From contig SEFZ01000011.1 of assembly GCA_004173185.1 (NCBI GenBank), forward strand, positions 62,001 through 126,000: 64,000 bases of DNA, written 5' to 3'. Positions 38,343 through 46,147 of the stretch are shown here, piece after piece; positions within the stretch are counted from its first letter, which is position 1, and every line of letters begins with the position of its first letter. The translations under genes were made by a program, and so were the position numbers. The DNA comes from Sphingomonadales bacterium (GTDB lineage Bacteria > Pseudomonadota > Alphaproteobacteria > Sphingomonadales > Sphingomonadaceae). The notes under the pieces are model-generated. The model had not been told where the DNA came from, made no database searches, and saw only the letters and a program-made list of their open reading frames with translations.

Positions 38343-38936
38343 TTAGCTGCCGGTGGCAGGTGCGGCGGGCATGCCGCCGCCGTGATGACGACCATGGCCA
38401 CGACCGCCATGGCCACCGCGCTTGCCGCCCATTTCGCGGAGCATGCTGCGCACGGTCTCGCGCTCGGTCTGGTCGATCTTGCCATCACTGTTGCGGTCGA
38501 CGAAATCGAAGCGCTTGAGCGCCTGCGTGCGCTGTTCTTCGAGCGTGATCGAGCCGTCGCCATTGGCTCCGGGGCCTCGCTTCATGCCGTGGCCATCCGG
38601 GCCGCCGCGCATGCGCTTGCCCATGCGACCTTCGGCCTTGTCGCCCTTTCTGTCACCCATCTCGGCGCGCATCGCGGCGCGAGCCGCCTTGCGCTCCTCG
38701 ACGGTGATCTTGCCGTCCTTATTGGCATCGAGCTTGGCGAAGCGGGCAGTGACGGCGGCGATGGTTTCGTCACGGGTGACGATGCCGTCCTTGTTGGTAT
38801 CGGCCATCATCATCGGATCGCGCATCATGCGATGCTTGGGGGCATCTTGCGGCGAGGTCTGTGCCTGCACCGTGGCAATCGTGCCGGTGGTCAGCAATGC
38901 CGAGCCCAGCAGGGCGGCGATCGTGGTTTTCTTCAT
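38343..38936 (-). CDS. Secreted EF-hand calcium-binding protein
   Basis: 197 residues with a signal peptide (MKKTTIAALLGSALLTTGTIATVQA|Q). Four EF-hand loops: DTNKDGIVTRDE, DANKDGKITVEE, a variant GANGDGSITLEE (Asp1 replaced by Gly), and DRNSDGKIDQTE. A basic, Gly/Met/Arg-rich spacer separates the pairs. The C-terminal tail is Gly/His-rich (RGGHGGRGHGRHHGGG), which could bind Ni, Zn or Cu. It is probably a periplasmic calcium buffer or sensor. It lies upstream of the two-component system on the same strand, but a hairpin intervenes, so functional coupling is speculative. Confidence 0.88.
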   Translation of the reverse strand: MKKTTIAALLGSALLTTGTIATVQAQTSPQDAPKHRMMRDPMMMADTNKDGIVTRDETIAAVTARFAKLDANKDGKITVEERKAARAAMRAEMGDRKGDKAEGRMGKRMRGGPDGHGMKRGPGANGDGSITLEEQRTQALKRFDFVDRNSDGKIDQTERETVRSMLREMGGKRGGHGGRGHGRHHGGGMPAAPATGS

Positions 38937-39046
38937 CTTGGCGAACTCCTGAGCGGGGTCAGTCCCGCGACGATGGCCTTTCTGCAGGGAGGCTGTCGCA
39001 GCGGTTTGTCACAGGTTCAGGAAAGTGTCGCAGTTTGTCGCAGGTG

Positions 39047-39142
39047 TGTTGGGGCTCAGCCAAAAATGGCGACGCGGTTTTGTTTGGGCTTAGCCAAAAA
39101 TGGCGACGTGGTTTTGTTGGGGCTTAGCCAAAAATGGCGACG
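39047..39142. repeat. 34-bp tandem repeat (about 2.8 copies) covering the thioesterase stop codon
   Basis: Copies start at 39047, 39081 and 39115 with an exact 34-bp period and only a few differences. Core: CAGCCAAAAATGGCGACG or TAGCCAAAAATGGCGACG. The right-hand copy contains the last codons and stop of the thioesterase gene (VAIFG*), so the gene's 3' end has been amplified downstream. Each unit holds a GCCA/TGGC mini-palindrome. Confidence 0.9.
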
Positions 39143-39897
39143 CCCTGCATCGCATCGGCGATGGGCTCGCCCGCGGCGTTCCACAGCGACATGCGCTGGC
39201 TCGAATAGCCGTCATGCGCGGTGTCGGTGCTTGCGGTGAGGAGCCACCAGCCATTGTCGGTTTTGGGCGCGGGGGTCAGGAAATTGATCTGCCAGGTGAG
39301 CGAGCTGATCGGGACGCCCATGCCGGAGAGCTTCATGCCGGCCGGGGGCAGCGCATCGCCGATCGCCATCAACTCCACAAACGGATGCAGGCCGTCGCGG
39401 GCACGCAGGCGGGCCCAGCGCTGCCATTCGGCGGGACCGGCGCCTTCCTTCACATCGACGAACTCGAAATTGCCGATGAACATCGTGTCGGGGCCGATGA
39501 ACACCTTGGCATCCGGCGCAGGCGCGGGGACGGGCGCGCGGGGGGCCGTGTCATGCGCGAGTTGCGATTGGAGCGCGGACATGAAGACGAAGGTGGCGCG
39601 GAAGCCTAACCCGGCTTCGCTGGAGACATCGGCCTGGATGAACGCGGCGTTGCGGCCCCGGCGCAGCTTGGTGGCGGTGACCGTCACTTCGCCAGAGAGC
39701 GGCCCGATAAAGGCGACCTGCGCCGAGCGGAGCGGCGGGAGATCGGGTTCGAGTTCGAGCGCCGCCTGTAGCGCAAGTGCAGCCGAAAGCCCGCCATAAG
39801 CGGTGCGGCCTTGCAGCCAATCGGGCGTGACGGTGACGCTGAAGCCGCCATCGGGCAGCATGATGCGGGCGGCGAGGATATCGGTGATGGGGGTCAT
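39124..39897 (-). CDS. Acyl-CoA thioesterase-like (double hotdog) protein
   Basis: 257 residues. Two hotdog halves: the first with TPDWLQGRTAYGGLSAALALQAAL (the hotdog helix) and VTVTATKLRRGRNAAFIQADVSSEAGL, the second with SSLTWQINFLTPAPKTDNGWWLLTASTDTAHDGYSSQRMSLWNAAGEPIADAMQGVAIFG. It resembles the TesB-like thioesterase family, which hydrolyses medium and long acyl-CoAs. Its ATG overlaps the stop of the upstream acyl-CoA synthetase (ATGA), so ligase and thioesterase are coupled. The 3' end sits in a 34-bp tandem repeat. Confidence 0.82.
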   Translation of the reverse strand: MTPITDILAARIMLPDGGFSVTVTPDWLQGRTAYGGLSAALALQAALELEPDLPPLRSAQVAFIGPLSGEVTVTATKLRRGRNAAFIQADVSSEAGLGFRATFVFMSALQSQLAHDTAPRAPVPAPAPDAKVFIGPDTMFIGNFEFVDVKEGAGPAEWQRWARLRARDGLHPFVELMAIGDALPPAGMKLSGMGVPISSLTWQINFLTPAPKTDNGWWLLTASTDTAHDGYSSQRMSLWNAAGEPIADAMQGVAIFG

Positions 39898-41384
39898 TTG
39901 CTGAGATACCGGTCGCGCAGCTCACGCTTCAGCACCTTGCCGATCGCGCTGCGGGGGAGAGTTTCGATCTTTTCCAGCGCGGAGAGCCGCTGGGTCTTGC
40001 CTGCCTGCGCATTGAACCAGGCGAGGATTTCGGCGGGGTCGCCACTGCCGGCGTAGAACCCCACCGGCGTTTCGCCCCAGGCTTCGGAGGGCACGCCGAC
40101 GACGCTGCAATCGCTGACATCGGGATGCCGGATCAGGACGGCTTCGAGATCGGACGGATAGAGATTGAACCCGCCCGAGATAATCATGTCTTTCTTGCGA
40201 TCGAGCAGGGTCAGGAAGCCATCCTCGTCGAAGCGGCCGATATCGCCGTGGCGGATGAACCTGTTGCCCTCTGCATCGAACCATTCGGCGTCCGACGTGG
40301 CTTCCTTGCGGCCATGATAGCCGGTCATCATCGCGCCGGAGCGACCGACGACTTCGCCCATCTCGCCTTGCGGCACTTCGCGGCCCTCGTCATCGATCAG
40401 GCGGATATCGTGGCCCGGGACGGGCGTGCCGACGGTGTGGAGCTTATCCGGAAAGTTGTTGCAGACCAAAGCGCAGGTGCCGCCGCCTTCGGTCATGCCG
40501 TAATATTCCACGAGAAAGCCCGGCCAGCGCGCGAGGACATCGGCCTTGAGTGCGGCGGAGAAGGGCGCGCTGGTGCAGGTCTTGAAGCGGAAGCTGGACA
40601 GATCGTGCGTGTCGAAATCGGGGAGCGCCATGATCCGCTGATATTGGACGGGCACGAGCATCGCGTGGGTGGCGCGGTGCCGGGCGGCGGTGCGGACGAA
40701 CGCGGCGGCGTCGAACTTGCCCAGCAGCAGCACGGTGCCGCCCCATGCGAGCGTGGGGATGAAGCTGACCAAAGTGGTGTTCGAATAAAGCGGTGTGGCG
40801 ATCATCGTCACCGCATCGCCAAAGCCCGCGGCGGCGCGCGAGATGTGCGCCCAGCGCATCGCATGGGGCTGAACGATGCCCTTGGGCGTGCCAGTGGTGC
40901 CCGAGGAATAGATGATGTTGAACGGGTCGGCGGGGGCGATCTCGACCGGCGCGGGCTTGGTGCCTTCGGGGGCGAGCCATGCTTCGAGCGATTCGAGCGC
41001 CACTTTTCGCACGTCGGCGGCAAGATCGTGCCCGGCATCGTGGAACAGGATAGGAGCGCCGCAATCGCGGATCATCGCGACGAGTTGTTCGTGCGTGGCC
41101 GAGGGCTGGAGCGGGGCGGGGACGCAGCCCGCGCGCAACGCGCCGAGAAAGGCCAGCGCATATTCCATCGAATGTAGCGCGACGATCGCCACCGCATCAC
41201 CCTTAGCCAATCCGTCGCGCTGGAGGCTCGCGGCAAAGCGATCCGTCAGGGCGTCGAGCGCAGCATAATCGAGCGTGCGATCCTCGAAGATAATCGCCGG
41301 CTGGTCCGGCTTTTCCCGGGCATGGGCGCGGATCAGATCGGAAAGCGTCGCAAACCCGCTAGCCAGCATTTCGTCTGCGCGCAT
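39894..41384 (-). CDS. Class I adenylate-forming acyl-CoA synthetase
   Basis: About 496 residues. Three consecutive ATGs begin the frame at 41390; AAGGG touches the first, so the third (41384) has the proper RBS spacing. AMP-binding motifs: NIIYSSGTTGTPKGIVQPHAM near residue 160 (P-loop-like), VEYYGMTEGGGTC near 290, HGDIGRFDEDGFLTLLDRKKDMIISGGFNLYPSDLE near 395, and the catalytic lysine in PRSAIGKVLKRELRDRY at the C-terminus. It activates a carboxylic acid to its CoA thioester. The surrounding dehydrogenases suggest a catabolic fatty or alicyclic acid. Forms an operon with the thioesterase. Confidence 0.9.
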   Translation of the reverse strand: MRADEMLASGFATLSDLIRAHAREKPDQPAIIFEDRTLDYAALDALTDRFAASLQRDGLAKGDAVAIVALHSMEYALAFLGALRAGCVPAPLQPSATHEQLVAMIRDCGAPILFHDAGHDLAADVRKVALESLEAWLAPEGTKPAPVEIAPADPFNIIYSSGTTGTPKGIVQPHAMRWAHISRAAAGFGDAVTMIATPLYSNTTLVSFIPTLAWGGTVLLLGKFDAAAFVRTAARHRATHAMLVPVQYQRIMALPDFDTHDLSSFRFKTCTSAPFSAALKADVLARWPGFLVEYYGMTEGGGTCALVCNNFPDKLHTVGTPVPGHDIRLIDDEGREVPQGEMGEVVGRSGAMMTGYHGRKEATSDAEWFDAEGNRFIRHGDIGRFDEDGFLTLLDRKKDMIISGGFNLYPSDLEAVLIRHPDVSDCSVVGVPSEAWGETPVGFYAGSGDPAEILAWFNAQAGKTQRLSALEKIETLPRSAIGKVLKRELRDRYLSK

Positions 41385-41469
41385 CATCATCCCTTGCCGA
41401 TCGCGCTCTGGCTAGGCGAGGCGCAAGGCAAATGCCATACGCAATCTTCGAAAATCGCGGGAGAGGTTG

Positions 41470-42258
41470 ATGCAGGACAGGATGACAGGCGGCGTCGCAA
41501 TCGTGACGGGCGGCGGCACGGGGATCGGCGCGGCAACGGTGCGCATGCTGGCCGCGCGCGGTGTGCGCTGCGTGATCAATTATGCGAGCAGCCGCGACGA
41601 CGCCGAGGCACTGGCGAGCGAGACCGGCGGGATCGCAGTGCAGGCCGATGTCGGCGAGGACGCGCAGTGTCGCGCACTGGTCGCGGCGGCACTGGATGCG
41701 TTCGGGCGGATCGATTTTCTGGTCAACAATGCCGGGCGGACCAAATTCGCCAACCATGAGGATATGGACGCGCTGACCGCGGAGGACTTTCTCGACATCT
41801 ATCGGCTCAACACCGTCGGCCCGTTCCAGATGATCCGCGCCTGCACGCCCGCGATGCGCGAAGGGCCGATGAGCGCGGTGGTCAACCTCGCCTCGGTCGC
41901 GGGGCTGCACGGGAATGGCAGTTCGGTGGCCTATGCCGCATCCAAGGGCGCGCTGATCACGATGACGCAGAGCATCGCGCGCGTGCTGGCCCCGGCGATC
42001 CGGGTGAACGCCATCGCGCCGGGCTATGTCGGCACCGGATGGTTCGAGAAGCGGATGGGCGCGGAGGCCAAGGCGGGGCTGGATGCGCATATCGCGGCGA
42101 GCGTGCCGCTGGCGCTGGCGGCAGTGGCCGAGGATATTGCGGGGCCGATCGTCAATCTGCTCGATCCGGCGTCTCGCGCGATCACGGGCGAAACGCTCAG
42201 GGTCGATGCGGGCGCGCATCTCGACGTGGGTTTGTCGCGGCGGCCGGGTAAGGCCTAG
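41470..42258 (+). CDS. Short-chain dehydrogenase/reductase
   Basis: 262 residues from ATG 41470 (GAGAGG RBS). Classical SDR: cofactor loop VTGGGTGIGAATV, NNAG (VNNAGRTKF), Ser in VVNLASVAGLHG, and the YxxxK pair in VAYAASKGALITM near residue 155. Asn at the first basic position (INYASSR) leaves NAD versus NADP open. It probably oxidises or reduces a hydroxyacyl/ketoacyl intermediate. Divergent from the acyl-CoA synthetase and convergent with the MFS gene, the two stop codons overlapping (CTAG). Confidence 0.88.
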   Translation: MQDRMTGGVAIVTGGGTGIGAATVRMLAARGVRCVINYASSRDDAEALASETGGIAVQADVGEDAQCRALVAAALDAFGRIDFLVNNAGRTKFANHEDMDALTAEDFLDIYRLNTVGPFQMIRACTPAMREGPMSAVVNLASVAGLHGNGSSVAYAASKGALITMTQSIARVLAPAIRVNAIAPGYVGTGWFEKRMGAEAKAGLDAHIAASVPLALAAVAEDIAGPIVNLLDPASRAITGETLRVDAGAHLDVGLSRRPGKA

Positions 42259-43457
42259 CGCTCGACCTTTGGCACCACTTTTAGCAGCACGATCACCAGC
42301 GCCGCAAAAGCGAGGATCGCGGCGACGAGGAAGTTGCCGCCGGTAAAACCGCGCTCTGAGCCGTAGGCGAGCGACTGGGTGAGCAACAAGGGCGCGAGGA
42401 TCAACGCGAGGCTGTTGAGGCTCGCCATGCCGCCCTGCAACGCGCCCTGATGCGAGGGGTCGGTCATCCGCGAGAGCAGCGCGTTAATCGAGGGCCAGAC
42501 CAGCGCCTGAAACGCGCCGAGGACGATCAATATGCCGATCATCCACAGTTCGCGCGCGAAGATGTAGCCGATGAACACCGAGCCTCCGGCGATTATGCCG
42601 AACACGACGGTCTTTGCCTCGCCAAAGCGCTTGACCGCGCGGCCCATCACCAGCGTCTGCACCAGCGCCATCGTCACGCCCGATGCGGCTAATGACAGGC
42701 CGATCGCGCGCTCGTCCCAGCCCAGCGCGATCTCGCCGAAGAACGCCCAGGTCGCGGGATAGACCATGTGCGCGAACTGCCAGAGGAAAGCGGCGAGCAG
42801 CAGCCATTTGGCGTTGCCGGCGTGGAAGATTGGCTTGAACGCCGCGAAGACATGCGCGTTGCGCCATGCAAAGGGCCGGCGGTTTTCGGGCGCCAGCGTC
42901 TCGGGCAGCGCGACGAGGATCCAGATGGCGTTGAGCCCGGACAATATGGCGGCCGCGATGAAGGGCGCACGCGGGCCGAGTTCGGCGAGCAGCCCGCCCA
43001 TTGCTGGCCCGATGATGAAGCCCATGCCGAACGCCGCGCCCATCAGGCCGAACGTCGCGCCGCGCTTCTCAGGCGGAGTGACATCCGCGAGAATCGCGTT
43101 GGCCGGGCCGAACGATGCGCCGGTAATCCCCGCAATCAGACGCCCGACGAATAGCCAGCCGATCGTTGGCGCTACGGCCATCAGGCCATAGTCGATCGAG
43201 AAAGCGAGCATCGAAAACAGCATCACGCGCCGCCGCCCGATACTGTCACCCAGCGTGCCAAGGACTGGCCCGGCAAAGAACAGCGTGACGGCATAAGCGA
43301 CGAGCATATAGCCGCCGATCCGCGCGGCATCGGCCAGCGTCGCGCCCGATAGTTCGACGATCAAGCGAGGCAGTACCGGCATGACGATGCCGAAGCCGAT
43401 TGCGTCGATCAGCACTGCGCTAAGCGCGATCGGTACTGCCCGATGATGGAATTGCAT
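42255..43457 (-). CDS. TetA-like MFS drug or metabolite exporter (DHA1 family)
   Basis: 400 residues from ATG 43457 (MQFHHRAVPIALSAVLIDAIGFGIVMPVLPRLI). Twelve membrane segments expected. The conserved loop 2-3 motif GTLGDSIGRRRVML and the helix-5 antiporter motif FGLMGAAFGMGFIIGPAMGG are those of the TCR/Tet subfamily. In a catabolic cluster it may export toxic intermediates; drug resistance cannot be assumed. It lies divergent from the acyl-CoA dehydrogenase gene at 43553, with about 95 bp between. Confidence 0.88.
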   Translation of the reverse strand: MQFHHRAVPIALSAVLIDAIGFGIVMPVLPRLIVELSGATLADAARIGGYMLVAYAVTLFFAGPVLGTLGDSIGRRRVMLFSMLAFSIDYGLMAVAPTIGWLFVGRLIAGITGASFGPANAILADVTPPEKRGATFGLMGAAFGMGFIIGPAMGGLLAELGPRAPFIAAAILSGLNAIWILVALPETLAPENRRPFAWRNAHVFAAFKPIFHAGNAKWLLLAAFLWQFAHMVYPATWAFFGEIALGWDERAIGLSLAASGVTMALVQTLVMGRAVKRFGEAKTVVFGIIAGGSVFIGYIFARELWMIGILIVLGAFQALVWPSINALLSRMTDPSHQGALQGGMASLNSLALILAPLLLTQSLAYGSERGFTGGNFLVAAILAFAALVIVLLKVVPKVER

Positions 43458-43552
43458 TGCTGAAACCTTCAAAACCTTAGCTGTCACTTGACGCGCGCCG
43501 CGCCATACCGCAAATTCGAAACTAGAAGCAGGATGGAAATCCGGGGAGAGAG

Positions 43553-44773
43553 ATGGCTACCGCACCCGAAATCGATGCGCCGGTGAATGCGCTTGACGAA
43601 TTCCGCACGCAAGTCCGCGATTGGCTTGCCGCGAACTTCCCACCGAGCCTGAAAGGGCGCGACAATGCGATGTCCGCCGTCGAAGGCCCCACCGACGAGG
43701 ATGCCGAGCAACGCGCGTGGCGCGAGGCGATGGGCGAAAAGGGCTGGGGCGTGCCGACCTGGCCGAAGGAATATGGCGGCGGCGGGCTGAGCCGTGGCGA
43801 AGCGCGCGTGCTGCAGGAAGAGATGGCCAAGGCAGGGGCCTGGAACCCCATCGGCGGCATGGGCGTGATGATGTTTGGGCCGACCTTGCTCGAATATGGA
43901 TCGGACGAGCAGAAGAAGGCGCACATCCCGTCGATCGCCAAGGGCGAAATACGCTGGTGCCAGGGCTATTCGGAGCCGGGCGCGGGATCGGATCTCGCGT
44001 CGCTTCAGTGTTTTGCCGAAGATCACGGTGACCATTATGTCGTCAACGGCCAGAAGACCTGGACCAGCGGCGGCCAATGGGCGGACAAATGCTTCATGCT
44101 GGTCCGCACCGACAAGACCAAGAAGCATGAGGGTATCACCTTCCTGCTTTGCGACATGGACACGCCGGGTGTCGAAGTGAAGCCGATCGGGCTGATCAGC
44201 GGTTCCTCGCCGTTCTGCGAGACGTTTTTCACCGATGTGAAAGTGCCCAAGGCAAACCGCGTCGGGCAGGAAGGCGAGGGCTGGACGATCGGCAAGCGCC
44301 TGCTCCAGCATGAGCGCAACAGCCTGTCGGGCGGTGGCACGGCTGCGGGGCGGATGTTTGCAGGCACGCCGCTGGCGCAGATCGCCAAGAAGTTTGTCGG
44401 CGTGGATGCCGAGGGGCGGATCGCGGATGCCGATCTGCGCACCCGGATCGTGAAGCATGAGATGGATTTGCGCAGCTTCATGCTGACGCTGCGCCGTGCA
44501 TCGCTGGAGGCTAAATCCAATCAGGGGCCATCCGCCGCTACGTCGATCATGAAGAATGTCGGGGCGCGGATCATGCAGGAACGCTCGGAGCTGCTGATCG
44601 AGATCCGCGGGATGGCGGGGCTTGGCTGGGAAGGCGAGGGCTTTGACGAAGATGCGCTCAAGGACGTGCGCCACTGGCTCTTTGGCAAAGCGGTGTCGAT
44701 CTATGGCGGCTCGACCGAAATCCAGAACAACGTGATCGCCAAGCGTATCCTCGGGATGCTGGATCACCAATAG
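43553..44773 (+). CDS. Acyl-CoA dehydrogenase, large-type subunit (pair 1)
   Basis: 406 residues from ATG 43553 (GGGGAGAGAG RBS). Three-domain ACAD fold: N-terminal helices (GVPTWPKEYGGGGLSRGEARVL), FAD-contacting segment WCQGYSEPGAGSDLASL near residue 137, beta domain NGQKTWTSGGQWADKCFMLVR, and C-terminal helices closing with VSIYGGSTEIQNNVIAKRILGML. It oxidises acyl-CoA to the 2-enoyl thioester, passing electrons to ETF. A second, smaller ACAD gene follows after about 100 bp containing a REP-like pair. The large/small pairing is like the heterotetrameric ACADs used for steroid and other bulky acyl-CoAs, but the substrate is not determined. Confidence 0.93.
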   Translation: MATAPEIDAPVNALDEFRTQVRDWLAANFPPSLKGRDNAMSAVEGPTDEDAEQRAWREAMGEKGWGVPTWPKEYGGGGLSRGEARVLQEEMAKAGAWNPIGGMGVMMFGPTLLEYGSDEQKKAHIPSIAKGEIRWCQGYSEPGAGSDLASLQCFAEDHGDHYVVNGQKTWTSGGQWADKCFMLVRTDKTKKHEGITFLLCDMDTPGVEVKPIGLISGSSPFCETFFTDVKVPKANRVGQEGEGWTIGKRLLQHERNSLSGGGTAAGRMFAGTPLAQIAKKFVGVDAEGRIADADLRTRIVKHEMDLRSFMLTLRRASLEAKSNQGPSAATSIMKNVGARIMQERSELLIEIRGMAGLGWEGEGFDEDALKDVRHWLFGKAVSIYGGSTEIQNNVIAKRILGMLDHQ

Positions 44774-44780
44774 CTAAATC

Positions 44781-44861
44781 CGTCACCCCGGCGAAAGCCG
44801 GGGTCTCCCTCCACCGGGCGCGCGCTGGCGGCCTGAGATCCCGGCTTCCGCTGGGATGACG
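44781..44861. repeat. REP-like hairpin pair, family A (copy 3)
   Basis: CGTCACCCCGGCGAAAGCCG (then GGGT) faces GATCCCGGCTTCCGCTGGGA (then TGACG). It separates the two ACAD genes of pair 1. The right half GGCCTGAGATCCCGGCTT is shared with the element at 59.8 kb. Confidence 0.85.
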
Positions 44862-44875
44862 AAATGGGACAGAAC

Positions 44876-45946
44876 ATGGCAATACTCACCGAAGAACAGA
44901 CGATGCTGCGCGATATGGCGCGCGAATGGGCGGACAATGAATCGCCCGTCACGGCCTTTCGCAAGATGCGCAACGGCGCGCCTGCGAGCTTTTATGATCC
45001 CGAGGCGTGGACCGCGCAGGCCGAAATGGGCTGGGCAGGCATCCTTGTACCCGAAGAGCAAGGCGGGGTGGGCATGGGCTTCCTGTCGCTCGGGCTGGTG
45101 CTTGAGCAATTGGGCCGCAACCTTGCCGCGACGCCGCTTGCCGCGACTGCGGCTGCGACCAGTGCGATCGTGATCGGTGGATCGGATGCGCAAAAGGCCG
45201 AGTGGCTGCCGAAGATCGCCAGCGGTGAAGTCGTTGCGACGCTCGCTATCGATGAGGGCCCGCGCTTCACCGGCGCGGCCGCGAGCGCAACGGTCGTCGG
45301 TGGTAAGCTCAGTGGCACCAAGGAATTCGTTGCCGAGGGTGATAGTGCGCAGCTGTTCGTCGTCTCGGCGGCGGACGGGCTGTATCTCGTCCCGGGCGAT
45401 GAAGGCGTGACGCGCAGCTCGCGCAAGCTGGCGGATTCACGCAGCCATGCGCAGGTGGCGTTCGATGGTGCGCCGGCGGAGAAACTGGAAGGCGGCAGCG
45501 ACCTCGTCACCCAGGTGACCGATCGCGCGGCAATTGCCATCGCCGCCGAAATGCTCGGCATGGCCGAAGCCGCGTTTGCCCAGACCAATGACTATCTCAA
45601 GACGCGGGTGCAATTCGGTCAGGTGCTGGCGAGCTTTCAGGCGTTGCAGCATCGCATGGCCAAGATGTTTACCGAGCTCGAGCTGATGCGCTCGGTGGTC
45701 GAGGCGGCGCTGGAGGCAGCCGAGTCCGGCCGCGCTACGATCAGTCAGGAAGCCAGTCTGGCGAAAGCAGTGGCGAACGAGACGCTGCATCTGGTGAGCC
45801 GTGAGATGGTGCAGCTCCATGGCGGCATCGGCATGACCGACGAGCATGACGCGGGCTTCTATCTGAAGCGCGCCCGCGTGCTCGAACAGATGTGGGGCAA
45901 TGCGTCGTGGCACCGCGAGCGTTTTGCGCGACTCAACGGTTATTAG
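44876..45946 (+). CDS. Acyl-CoA dehydrogenase, small-type subunit (pair 1)
   Basis: 356 residues from ATG 44876 (MAILTEEQTMLRDMAREWA); an ATG four codons earlier is possible. It has an ACAD fold with a weakened FAD/acyl middle domain: the typical SEPxAGSD loop is replaced by VATLAIDEGPRFTGAAASATVVGGKLSGTKEFVAEGDSA. The C-terminal half is typical (RVQFGQVLASFQALQHRMAKM; LHLVSREMVQLHGGIGMTDEHDAGFYLKRARVLEQMWG). This fits the second subunit of a heteromeric ACAD with the preceding gene. A paralogous pair lies at 57.4-59.8 kb. Confidence 0.9.
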   Translation: MAILTEEQTMLRDMAREWADNESPVTAFRKMRNGAPASFYDPEAWTAQAEMGWAGILVPEEQGGVGMGFLSLGLVLEQLGRNLAATPLAATAAATSAIVIGGSDAQKAEWLPKIASGEVVATLAIDEGPRFTGAAASATVVGGKLSGTKEFVAEGDSAQLFVVSAADGLYLVPGDEGVTRSSRKLADSRSHAQVAFDGAPAEKLEGGSDLVTQVTDRAAIAIAAEMLGMAEAAFAQTNDYLKTRVQFGQVLASFQALQHRMAKMFTELELMRSVVEAALEAAESGRATISQEASLAKAVANETLHLVSREMVQLHGGIGMTDEHDAGFYLKRARVLEQMWGNASWHRERFARLNGY

Positions 45947-46147
45947 TCCATTCCGGTTGGTAATATGCCTCGAGCACCCGTCTGCGTGCGGCGATCCACC
46001 TTCATTATATGACATTTGCGCAACACTGCGGGGTAAGTCCCGCTTTGCAACGTTAGTTATGCTTGACGGGCCTTAGTAAAATCGATGTATTCGAGTTTAC
46101 GGTATGGAGCCGCAAAGTGCTCCAGCCATGTGGTGGGAGAGAATGCG

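Noticed and set aside
39047-39142. 34-bp repeats as a CRISPR array
   Set aside because: Copies are directly adjacent with no spacers, and the unit contains a gene's stop codon; no cas genes nearby.
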